A stretch of DNA of 64,000 bases from Candidatus Zipacnadia bacterium (lineage in GTDB: Bacteria; Armatimonadota; Zipacnadia; Zipacnadales; UBA5352). The position numbers were made by a program, and so were the translations under genes. Shown here in pieces: positions 56,036-64,000 of the stretch. The stretch spans positions 89,660-153,659 of the forward strand of contig JALGSU010000011.1 in NCBI GenBank assembly GCA_029821735.1. The letters run 5' to 3'. The stretch's first letter is position 1. Every line of letters begins with the position of its first letter. A model generated the notes under the pieces. The model saw nothing but the letters and a program-made list of their open reading frames with translations. It was not told where the DNA came from and did no database searches.

Positions 56036-58016
56036 TCACGAACGCTGGATGTGGATCGAGCTGATCGGCTTCGATAACGAATTGCCCGACTTCGGGGTGG
56101 CCGGGTTCCTCGAGCGAGCGGGCTTCGTCCCGGACGCGATCTGCATTCTCATGTACACGCCGGACTTCGTGCACACGCACGAGGGTCTGGATGAGGAGCG
56201 CGTCTTCCCGCCCGACTTCTGCTCGTACCGCGCCCACCCGACGAACCGTGAACGCAGCCGGCAGGCGTGGACCAACCACCAACTGCGCGCGCTCATCGGC
56301 GAGTTGCAGACGCGCGGCGTGGCAGTCTACGTCTCGTTCTTCAACCTGTTCACCAGCGTGATCGATGGCGAGATGTATCGGAGCCCGTGGTCGGAGGCGC
56401 ACCCGGAGTTGATGGAGATCACGCGCACCGGCGAGTCGGTCGGGGCCCTCAACCCGCTGCGCCGGTTTGAGGACGGGAGCCTCTACGAGGACTTCTTCCT
56501 GGAGCGGCTGCTCGCAGTGATCGAGGACTACGGTTTCGATGGTTACCACGGGGCCGACGGGTACAGTTGCACGCGGCGGCCACTGGTGATCGCCGGGTAC
56601 AGTGACGATATGGTCGACCAGTTCCTCGACGCAACCGGTCTGTCGCTGCCCGAGAATCTCGAGGCGAAGTGCGAGGGCGACTCGGCGGCAATGTCCGCGC
56701 GCTCGGACTGGATATGGCGCGAGCACCGGGCCGAGTGGCTGCGCTTCTACTCGACGCGGTGGGCGAGCTTCTGGCGGAAAGTTACTGAGGCGGTGCACGG
56801 GCTCGGGCGGAGGGTGGTGCTCAACAACGCGTGGACGCGGGACCCGTTCGAGGCGCTCTATCGGTATGGCATCGACTACCGTCTGCTGGCCGACGCGGGG
56901 ATCGACGGCTTCATCTGCGAGACGGTGGGAGCGGGGATGTCCACCGGGGCGGAAACGGTGGAGGCGAATCCCTACTACGACTTCCTCGCGATGCTGCTGA
57001 CGATGAAAGCGTACACGCCAGAGCTGCCGCTGCTGTGTCTGAACGGCGTCGACGATATCACCGAGCAGTGGGATGTGCTGCGGCACGTGCCAACGGTTTC
57101 CGAGCGCGAGATCTACTCGCTGGCGGCACTGCACGTGCGCGATGCGGCGGGGCTCGCGCGCTGCTCGGCCGGGCCGGTCGTGTGCCTGGCGGACGGCATC
57201 GAGACCCATGAGTGGGCGTGGTTGCGGCGACGCTGGGACCTGGGCTTCGCGGCTGAACCCGAGGCTATCATCGGAGGGACCGTGGTGTGGTCCGACGCGG
57301 CGTTTGACGCACATCTCGACGACTTCATCGCCACGCGGCGCTGGCCGACGCACAAGCTTGTGCACGAGTTGATGCGCAAGGGCGCGCCTATCCTGACGGC
57401 AGCACGGGTCGAGGACGTGGCGAGTGTGCGCGGCCCGGTGATCGTGCCCAACCCGCACCTGTGGCCGGAGGCGGAACTGGCGCACGTTCTGGATGCAGCG
57501 GACGGCCCGGTGATCATGATCGGCGGTGACGCGGACGGCTTGCCCGAACCGGAGATGCGGCTCCAGTCAGGGGCGATGGTCTGCACAGTGTATGGCTGTG
57601 AGCCAGACGTACAGGTCGCACTCGGCGACTGCGAAGCTGAGGAGTTCACGGAGGACGCGCTCGGCATCGAGGACCCGACGTCGTTCGTGTTCGACCTGGA
57701 GTTCCGGCCGGTCGACTCGGCGTTCGTCGAGGCATGTGCGCAGATCATCGCGACATGTTCGGGAGCGCCGCAGGTGTCCTCGGACGGGGACGTCGCGAAG
57801 GCGTGGGCGATGCAACTGGCGGACGGGCGGATGCGAGTCTACATCGGTAACGACGCGATGTTCTACTCGTGGGCGACCGTGGATATGGGGCGAGCAATCG
57901 CAGCGGTGGATATCCTCACCGAGTTCCCGTGCATGCCGGTCACACCCGACGACTCGCGCTTCATGCTGCGTGTGCCGTGGCGAGGGATGGTCGTGGTGGA
58001 CGTAACGCTGGCGTAG
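56019..58016 (+). CDS. hypothetical TIM-barrel/glycoside-hydrolase-like protein
   Basis: Overlaps end of sialidase-like gene; DYGFDGYHGADGYSCTRRPL, VHGLGRRVVLNNAWTRDPFEALYRYGIDYRLL. Confidence 0.5.
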   Translation: MDRPRNHERWMWIELIGFDNELPDFGVAGFLERAGFVPDAICILMYTPDFVHTHEGLDEERVFPPDFCSYRAHPTNRERSRQAWTNHQLRALIGELQTRGVAVYVSFFNLFTSVIDGEMYRSPWSEAHPELMEITRTGESVGALNPLRRFEDGSLYEDFFLERLLAVIEDYGFDGYHGADGYSCTRRPLVIAGYSDDMVDQFLDATGLSLPENLEAKCEGDSAAMSARSDWIWREHRAEWLRFYSTRWASFWRKVTEAVHGLGRRVVLNNAWTRDPFEALYRYGIDYRLLADAGIDGFICETVGAGMSTGAETVEANPYYDFLAMLLTMKAYTPELPLLCLNGVDDITEQWDVLRHVPTVSEREIYSLAALHVRDAAGLARCSAGPVVCLADGIETHEWAWLRRRWDLGFAAEPEAIIGGTVVWSDAAFDAHLDDFIATRRWPTHKLVHELMRKGAPILTAARVEDVASVRGPVIVPNPHLWPEAELAHVLDAADGPVIMIGGDADGLPEPEMRLQSGAMVCTVYGCEPDVQVALGDCEAEEFTEDALGIEDPTSFVFDLEFRPVDSAFVEACAQIIATCSGAPQVSSDGDVAKAWAMQLADGRMRVYIGNDAMFYSWATVDMGRAIAAVDILTEFPCMPVTPDDSRFMLRVPWRGMVVVDVTLA

Positions 58017-58086
58017 TCGCGAGAGGTCGCCGCGCACGTGTGGCGAAAAGTGCCGAACTCAGATGCGCAACACACGGACACCAGGG

Positions 58087-59253
58087 ATGATGAGCATGCT
58101 CAGAATCGACTATCCGTTTCACGGCGCAGTGCTCAACCACCGGCATGGCGCGCAGACCGACGCCGGGCTGACGATCACCGTCAACGGTCAGGCCCCCTCG
58201 CACGGGAAGGTCGGCAGCCACCGGCTGGTCGCGGACGAGGGCACCTTCCAACAGGAACAGGGCGAGCCGATGGACGCGTTCAGCCAGATCAGCGTCAACG
58301 GCCAGCCGACCGCGGTGGTCAACGGGCGCTTCAGCACCGAGGTGACGCTGACCGAACACGAGCAAGATATCACGGCAGCGTACGACGGTATTCATGGTCG
58401 GCAGGAACACAGCGTGCGGGTGGTGTGGGACCGGCACTCGAAACCACGCTACCGATTCTCGATCGACGACAACAGCTTCTGGCTGCGGGACGTCACCCAG
58501 CAGGATTATGCATCCCTGTACGACTGCTTCTACCTGGCGATCCTGCGCGATCTGAACCAGAAGTATGGGGCGAAGTTCACGCTCAACATCTACTACGAGA
58601 CCGATGACGGATTCCAGATCAAGGACTTCCCGGAGAAGTACCGAGGCGAGTTCGAGGAGGCGGCCGACTGGCTGGTGCTGGCTTTCCACGCCTACGCCAA
58701 CGAGCCGGATCGGCCCTACCAGTATGCGACAGCCGAGAAGCTGGCGGCGGACATGGATCTGGTGGAGAGCGAAATCGTGCGCTTCGCCGGAGAGGCGACG
58801 CTCGCGCCCCCGACGGTCATCCACTGGGGCATGGTCCTGCCGACCGTGCTGCCGATGCTCTACGACCGGGGCGTGCGCGCGTTGAGCGGCTTCGGGCACC
58901 CGAGTTCATACGGCTATGACGTCAACTACTGGCTGGATCATGAGCGGGCTGAGTATCTGGCCTACCACGACGCATTGAAGGATTTCAGCAACGGCATCGT
59001 GTTCTCCAAGGTCGATATCGTGTGCAACAATACGCCCGTGGAGCAGATAGAGCCCACGCTGCAGGCGGTCTTCGACGACGACGACCAGGCGGAGATCATG
59101 GACCTGTTCACCCACGAACAGTACTTCTGGCCATTCTGGCAGCGATACATCCCGGACCACGGCGACCGGCTCGATGCAGCCATCCGCTTCGTGACCGAGC
59201 GCGGCTACGAGCCCGTGTTCCTGCATGAGGGGTTCCTGGGCGGGCCGGCATAG
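58087..59253 (+). CDS. hypothetical protein with polysaccharide-deacetylase-like region
   Basis: RFSIDDNSFWLRDV, KFTLNIYYETDD, LAFHAYANEPDRPY. Confidence 0.45.
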   Translation: MMSMLRIDYPFHGAVLNHRHGAQTDAGLTITVNGQAPSHGKVGSHRLVADEGTFQQEQGEPMDAFSQISVNGQPTAVVNGRFSTEVTLTEHEQDITAAYDGIHGRQEHSVRVVWDRHSKPRYRFSIDDNSFWLRDVTQQDYASLYDCFYLAILRDLNQKYGAKFTLNIYYETDDGFQIKDFPEKYRGEFEEAADWLVLAFHAYANEPDRPYQYATAEKLAADMDLVESEIVRFAGEATLAPPTVIHWGMVLPTVLPMLYDRGVRALSGFGHPSSYGYDVNYWLDHERAEYLAYHDALKDFSNGIVFSKVDIVCNNTPVEQIEPTLQAVFDDDDQAEIMDLFTHEQYFWPFWQRYIPDHGDRLDAAIRFVTERGYEPVFLHEGFLGGPA

Positions 59254-59275
59254 GTCCGGCATCTGCAACACGTGC

Positions 59276-59309
59276 AACGCCCGCCGCCATCGCTGGCGGC
59301 GGGCGTTTT
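59276..59309. terminator. strong bidirectional terminator
   Basis: Perfect 14-bp stem AACGCCCGCCGCCA-TCGC-TGGCGGCGGGCGTT followed by TT(G), between convergent genes. Confidence 0.85.
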
Positions 59310-59324
59310 GTGTGTGCGATGCGG

Positions 59325-59789
59325 TCAGGGACTACCGGTGCCGGGGCCCGGCCCCGGTCCTGGCGAGCGCTCCAAGGTAATGGTGATGAAGGTCTGCTCA
59401 CCACCTCGGTGGTTGATCGTGCTGCTGGCGTCTTCGAAGCCAGCGCCGACTGGGCCCACGACCTGGACGGTGTAGGTGCCCGTCGGGGGGGCCTGGAAGC
59501 GAAAATAGCCACCGTTACCGGTCATGGTCTGGCTCAGAACACTGTTGCCCCGGAGCAGGCGTACGTGCGCACCCATGACAGCCTGTGAACCCGCGGGTGG
59601 TCCGGGCGGGTTCTGCGCCGTGGTGGACGATATCTGGGTGACGACGATGCCGCCGAGGTCGGGTTCGCCGGGTGGTAGACCGCCGCCGGTATAGGCGATC
59701 AGCAAGTCGCCAGCGCTGCAGCCCACAAGGCCGAGGGCGACAACAGCGGCTATTAACACCGTGGCTGAGATAAGCGTTTTGTTGGTCAT
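59325..59789 (-). CDS. lipoprotein with carboxypeptidase-regulatory-like domain
   Basis: ATG 59789 preceded by GAGGAG; lipobox ALGLVGCSAG; GNGGYFRFQAPPTGTYTVQVVG; Pro/Gly C-terminus PGPGPGPGTG. Confidence 0.7.
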   Translation of the reverse strand: MTNKTLISATVLIAAVVALGLVGCSAGDLLIAYTGGGLPPGEPDLGGIVVTQISSTTAQNPPGPPAGSQAVMGAHVRLLRGNSVLSQTMTGNGGYFRFQAPPTGTYTVQVVGPVGAGFEDASSTINHRGGEQTFITITLERSPGPGPGPGTGSP

Positions 59790-59800
59790 TACCATGCTCC

Positions 59801-61306
59801 TCAAGTCTTCTGTGGTGTGCCTCGCGAGTGACCCGTCTCCCCCACCGCCAGCGCACGATCTCGCAGATCGTCATATCCCAGTTGCTTTGCGTCCTCAGTG
59901 ACCTGCCCCAGCAACTCACTCGCATTCGCTTCTCCGGTGAGCACGGCCAGTTCGGCCACCCCCAGTGCCGCGACAAGCTGCAGGCGGCGCAGCGACAGAC
60001 GCTCCGCCCGGCGACGACAGCGCTCGAACTGGTGAGCGGCGTCTGCGAGCGAGCCTTCTGCCAGGTATACCCCGGCCAGCGCGAGTTCGGCCTCGGCGAT
60101 AGTGTGACCCGTGCCAGTCTCGTTCGCGGCGTCAAGCACATTCAGGCAGGTGTGCTTGGCTTCGGCCAAGTTCCCCAGACGCGTGAACAGCTCACCACGG
60201 AAGACCGAGACGAGCAGCTCAAGGCGACTGTCGCCGGCCATCGCCGCCCACTCACCGGCACGCTGCAGGCACTCGGTGGCCTCGTCGAGATGCCCCATGC
60301 GCATGTGAGCGACGGCGAGGTTGAGCGTGGCTTCGCGGAGCTGGTCAGGGGCTGAGGCCGCGCCGGCCAGACTGGCGAGCAACTCGCTGTCGCGCAGCGC
60401 GTCTTGGTACCGCCCGGCGGCGAGCGAGAGGTTGGCGCGGTTGGACTGCACAAAGGTGCGCGCCATCGGGAGGTGCTCGGGCGGCGCGTCTGGCTCGGCG
60501 ATCACGCCCTCGGCCTCATCGACCCAGGCGCGAGCTCCCGGAAGGTCGCCGGACTGCTCGGCAAGCGCCGCCAGCGACAGGCGCGCGGACCAGCGAGACC
60601 ACCATCGATCCGAATCAGCCAACTCGCGAGCGAGAGCCAGCGCCTCATCGAGGCGGCCCTGCGCTCGATGCACGCGGATGAGCTCCTGCACGGCGGACTG
60701 GCGGGCCCGCTCGTCGCCAAGCTCCGATGCAAGCTCAATGGCTTTCGCCAGGTGCTCGCGAGCGCGATCGTGCCGCCCCAGTTCAGTGGACGCGTGACCA
60801 GCGTAGACAGAGGCGCGCATGAGGGCGGTGTCATCGCCGAGAGAGCGCGCGAGTTCCATGGCCTGGAGCGCGGCCTCCGAGAGAGCTTGGAGGGTGCCAG
60901 CAATGCGGTATGCCCCGCACAACTGAATGAGGAGATCGAGCTGGGCCCTGCGCGAGCGTTCGTCGCCCTCAATGCGCGAGCCGCGCTCGCCAAGCAGAGC
61001 GCGCTCAAGCTGCTGGATGCGCTCGGAGCGCTCGGCGGTCTCGCGCTCGAGACGCTCTACGTCTGCGGAACGCCCCTCAGGACCAGAGGCGAAGAACCAT
61101 TCGAGGGAGCAGTCCGTGAGTTGGGCGATGAGCTGGAGGCGATCAAGCTGGGCAAGCACGTCGCCGCTGACATACTGGTAAATGAGAGCGCGGGAACATC
61201 CCAGGGCCTCTGCAAAGACAGCGAGGGAGTCATAGCCAGCGCGCGCGATCGCGGCCTGGATCTTGATTCCGAGTTCTCGACGTCCCTGGTCAGTGGTGAA
61301 ATCCAT
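59801..61306 (-). CDS. HTH (XRE-like)-TPR transcriptional regulator
   Basis: N-terminal HTH ARAGYDSLAVFAEALGCSRALIYQYVSGD; coiled-coil; repeated TPR-like helices (ATLNLAVAHMRMGHLDEATECLQRA, AELALAGVYLAEGSLADAAHQFERC). Confidence 0.75.
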   Translation of the reverse strand: MDFTTDQGRRELGIKIQAAIARAGYDSLAVFAEALGCSRALIYQYVSGDVLAQLDRLQLIAQLTDCSLEWFFASGPEGRSADVERLERETAERSERIQQLERALLGERGSRIEGDERSRRAQLDLLIQLCGAYRIAGTLQALSEAALQAMELARSLGDDTALMRASVYAGHASTELGRHDRAREHLAKAIELASELGDERARQSAVQELIRVHRAQGRLDEALALARELADSDRWWSRWSARLSLAALAEQSGDLPGARAWVDEAEGVIAEPDAPPEHLPMARTFVQSNRANLSLAAGRYQDALRDSELLASLAGAASAPDQLREATLNLAVAHMRMGHLDEATECLQRAGEWAAMAGDSRLELLVSVFRGELFTRLGNLAEAKHTCLNVLDAANETGTGHTIAEAELALAGVYLAEGSLADAAHQFERCRRRAERLSLRRLQLVAALGVAELAVLTGEANASELLGQVTEDAKQLGYDDLRDRALAVGETGHSRGTPQKT

Positions 61307-61318
61307 TGGTGTCTGACC

Positions 61319-61347
61319 ATGATAGCTTCGTCCAGTTTTATTGTCAA
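61319..61347 (-). promoter_or_regulatory. sigma70-like promoter TTGACA-17-TATCAT, close to start codon
   Basis: Minus strand TTGACA (61347-61342), TATCAT (61324-61319), spacer 17 nt; start codon at 61306. Confidence 0.65.
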
Positions 61348-61476
61348 GGCATCTGTTCTACTTTGATAAAGTCTATTCTTACCAGATTCTGCAGTTGCGC
61401 TCCCGAGCGCACCCGGGTAGGCTCACATCAGACCGGCTAAGCCGCGACTTGTGGGAATGCGAGAGGAGATCGAGCG

Positions 61477-62484
61477 ATGCGCCTCATGCAGACAGTCTTG
61501 ATGATGACAGTGGCAGTGGCAGCTCTGGTGGTGGCCGGTTGCGGGGGTGGCGGCGGCGATGCGATCGCGCCGACTTCAGGCGTCACGCTGACGGGAACGG
61601 TGTTGACGAGCGGGATGGTTACCGCGTCCGCAGTGGACAAGCAGGCTGGGGAAGCTCCCGTGCCGGACTGTCCGGTGACTGTAGAACGTCTCCGCGATCG
61701 GCAGCGGCTGGACGAGGGGCAGACGGACGGGGAGGGACGCTTCCGTTTCGAGGGACTGCCGGCCGGGGAGCAGTTGACGGTGCGGGCGCACCTGGGCAAT
61801 GGCGAGGAACTCCAGGCCCGAGTGCAGTTGCGCTCCGGCAACTGCCAGGCCGAAGTGAGCGAAGCCACGACTCTGGCGGCGGCGTGTCAACAGGCGCTGG
61901 GTGACGCCGGCACGCTGAGTGCCGAGGAAGCAGCAGTGGTGGCGACTGCAGCGGGGGCGTGCGAACGGTACCAGAGGCAGAACGGGTTTGCCTACGAGGG
62001 CAGCAATGGGCAGCGGCCAGATTTCAGCAACGCTGGCGAGGTGAATCTCGCTGCGATGGCAGCACTCACTGAGGCCACCAGCGAAGCATTGCAGTTGGCC
62101 CGGCAGACGCGTGCCGCGGGCGACTGTCAGGCGGCGGCGGACCTCATGGCAGCGATGCTGCAGGCCCGCAAGCACATGTCTTTCATGTGGGGCGAGCAAG
62201 TGCGCCACCGGGTGGCTCAGGCGCTGGCGGATGGGCTCGGGATCAGTGACGAGGACCTGGCCGGCGCAGCAGGCGAGGCTCTGGGCGTGCCGGTCGCAGT
62301 GCAGACGATGGCGCAGGTCCGGGAGCGAGTCAGGGCTATGCTGCACGAGGGGACCGGCGGAGAGATGGACGCGGTGGAGGCCCTGGCAGGGCTGTGCATC
62401 GGGGACGGGGATCAGCTCAGGCTGCGCACGCGCGAACAGGTGCGCACATGCGTGGAGGCCCTGCTCACCGCAGAGCAAGAGTAA
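61477..62484 (+). CDS. lipoprotein with carboxypeptidase-regulatory-like N-terminal domain and helical C-terminal domain
   Basis: Lipobox ALVVAGCGGG; TDGEGRFRFEGLPAGEQLTVRA; C-terminal paralogy with 62837..63649. Confidence 0.7.
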   Translation: MRLMQTVLMMTVAVAALVVAGCGGGGGDAIAPTSGVTLTGTVLTSGMVTASAVDKQAGEAPVPDCPVTVERLRDRQRLDEGQTDGEGRFRFEGLPAGEQLTVRAHLGNGEELQARVQLRSGNCQAEVSEATTLAAACQQALGDAGTLSAEEAAVVATAAGACERYQRQNGFAYEGSNGQRPDFSNAGEVNLAAMAALTEATSEALQLARQTRAAGDCQAAADLMAAMLQARKHMSFMWGEQVRHRVAQALADGLGISDEDLAGAAGEALGVPVAVQTMAQVRERVRAMLHEGTGGEMDAVEALAGLCIGDGDQLRLRTREQVRTCVEALLTAEQE

Positions 62485-62506
62485 GCGAAGCGACGCATTC
62501 CGGGGA

Positions 62507-62540
62507 CGAGGGCGGCGCGCCGGAAGGTGCGCCGCCCTCG
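62507..62540 (+). terminator. hairpin downstream of lipoprotein gene (no clear T-tract)
   Basis: CGAGGGCGGCGC (62507-62518) / GCGCCGCCCTCG (62529-62540). Confidence 0.5.
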
Positions 62541-62701
62541 TGATTCAGAGGCGTAAACGGACAGCTACGGGAGAGCAAAAACCTCAAGGTCCGCTCAAGC
62601 CGCCGCGACTTCGCCCGAATATGCCAATGAGGCCAATTGAGATAGGGCGGGCCTTGAAGCGAGCAGAGGGGTAAAGCTGGGCATTAATTGATGCGAACGG
62701 C

Positions 62702-62730
62702 TTGACACATTTACAACATTGAACTACAAT
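62702..62730 (+). promoter_or_regulatory. sigma70-like promoter TTGACA-17-TACAAT
   Basis: TTGACA 62702-62707, TACAAT 62725-62730, spacer 17 nt, AT-rich context in a GC-rich genome. Confidence 0.75.
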
Positions 62731-62836
62731 TATACCGCCATCATCTTGAGGTACAGTAGAGATAGAGTATGCAGAAGCGGTTCGGCACCGGTTCTGCCGG
62801 GGGCACCACGCAGTTGCACGAGGAGAGTGGACAACG

Positions 62837-63649
62837 ATGTATCGCATAATGATAGCCGCATCAGTAGTCCTGGCAGTCGCAAGCATGGCCGTGCTCGGCG
62901 GGTGCGGTAGCACGGCGTGCGCACCCTCGCCCGTTGATACATCCACGACCTTGCAGGGAGTTGTCTACACGAGTGGCTACGTGCCTGCCCAGGCGGGTCA
63001 GGCGCCAGGAGCACAGGTAGTGTTCTATGGCTCGGTCACAGTGCGGCGCACAAGCAACGGTTCATATATAGCGGACACCCAGACGAGCAGCACGGGCCGC
63101 TATATGATGCGAAACCTGCCGCGAGGGCCTGAGGTGACAATCACCTGCGCATCGCCCTCGGGCGAGCAACTGATGACGACGGCAACGCTGAACGGCCCCG
63201 ACGTGACCGCCGATATAGACGAGGACACGACGCTGGTGACGCAGTGCCTGATGCTCATGCGCAACAACGGGGGCGGCGTGACGAGCGACGCTATCGAGGC
63301 AGCCGTGCAGCAGTTGTGCATGCAGTGGCAGCAGGCTCACCGGTATGAGTATGGGGAATGTAACGGGAACCGACCTGATTTCACCGACCGGGCAGCCATC
63401 CGAGCAGCCGCCATGGCGTTGCTCGCAGCCGCCGCAGACAACGCGGTGCAACAGGCTGGCGCGGACGGATCCCTGGACGCATGCCTGCAGGCAGTGGACA
63501 TGGTCTGCGGGAAACTGCGAGCAGAAGGCCAGATGCAGGGCAATCTGGACACCTTGGCGCGCCAGGCCGCCGCTGCCGCTCTGCGCAACGGCAACAGCTT
63601 CACGATCGCCGATGTGGCGCAGGTGGTCACGAAGGCCCTGAACGGCTGA
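62837..63649 (+). CDS. lipoprotein paralogous to 61477..62484
   Basis: Lipobox AVLGGCGST; SSTGRYMMRNLPRGPEVTIT; NGNRPDFTDRAAIRAAAMALLAAAADNA versus NGQRPDFSNAGEVNLAAMAALTEATSEA. Confidence 0.7.
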   Translation: MYRIMIAASVVLAVASMAVLGGCGSTACAPSPVDTSTTLQGVVYTSGYVPAQAGQAPGAQVVFYGSVTVRRTSNGSYIADTQTSSTGRYMMRNLPRGPEVTITCASPSGEQLMTTATLNGPDVTADIDEDTTLVTQCLMLMRNNGGGVTSDAIEAAVQQLCMQWQQAHRYEYGECNGNRPDFTDRAAIRAAAMALLAAAADNAVQQAGADGSLDACLQAVDMVCGKLRAEGQMQGNLDTLARQAAAAALRNGNSFTIADVAQVVTKALNG

Positions 63650-63707
63650 TAGACCGGACTGGATGTACGGACTTTCTGCAGCGACCTGGGTGGGGGCCCC
63701 GGGCTTT

Positions 63708-63737
63708 GGCGGCGTCGGCTACTGTGCCGACGCCGCC
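63708..63737 (+). terminator. hairpin downstream of lipoprotein gene
   Basis: GGCGGCGTCGGC-TACTGT-GCCGACGCCGCC, perfect 12-bp stem. Confidence 0.6.
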
Positions 63738-63849
63738 GTGATTCGCGAGGCAAGAAAACCGCGTGACCAAGCAGGAGTCTCAGAGGGCACGGCGAATAGT
63801 CTCACCACAACAGGCTGACGAGGACCCGCCGCGCGCGGGCATCCAAGGG

Positions 63850-63875
63850 CGGCGCCAGACATTGGGCGCCGTTTT
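63850..63875 (+). terminator. rho-independent-type terminator
   Basis: CGGCGCC-AGACATTG-GGCGCCG followed by TTTT. Confidence 0.6.
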
Positions 63876-64000
63876 CGTGCCCATGGCCGCCCTTCTCCAC
63901 CGCGCCACCTTGCGTGCGACGCTTACGCTTTCGCACGCTCCGGGCGGCTTAACGCAAGCTTCGCTTGCGTCGGGGAAGCGATGGAAGGCTCTTCTCCACC

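Noticed and set aside
55908-57485. 525-aa minus-strand ORF
   Set aside because: Antisense shadow of 56019..58016; no domain-like motifs, no ribosome-binding site
1-64000. tRNA/rRNA genes, IS elements, prophage or integrase
   Set aside because: No matching structures, transposase/integrase ORFs or flanking duplications were seen by eye; tRNAscan/ISfinder would be needed for certainty

Overview
High-GC bacterial chromosome window (probably an environmental or metagenome-derived diderm; taxon not determinable by eye). About 45 genes are supportable. No tRNA, rRNA, IS element, prophage or CRISPR was seen. Main blocks: (1) 1-5.2 kb: ABC1/UbiB fragment, AmmeMemoRadiSam-type radical SAM enzyme, MATE transporter, URO-D-fold protein. 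(2) 5.3-14.7 kb, minus strand: terpenoid-like cluster with squalene-hopene-cyclase-like protein (DADD motif), DUF116-polyprenyl synthetase fusion, prenyltransferase-repeat protein, glycosyltransferase, beta-propeller, and ferredoxin/radical SAM. (3) 14.9-32.2 kb, plus strand: a 12-gene, largely translationally coupled operon combining PQQ/NHL-like beta-propellers (one on a collagen-like stalk), a Tat-targeted ferredoxin, a NapH/NosR-like polyferredoxin, a NuoE-NuoF fusion, a 2Fe-2S/FAD oxidoreductase and a LolD/MacB-type ABC system. This is the best candidate for an undescribed system. (4) 32-47 kb and 55-59 kb: secreted carbohydrate-active or hypothetical enzymes, plus a URO-D-like/CobO pair. 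(5) 47.8-48.8 kb: small three-gene cassette with a PemK/MazF-like protein. (6) 49-54.8 kb: MarR-regulated MacAB-TolC-type efflux operon. (7) 59-63.6 kb: HTH-TPR regulator with three small lipoproteins. Four genes appear interrupted (three frameshifts, one in-frame TGA); these may be sequencing errors or real. All family names come from motif recognition only; no database search was run.
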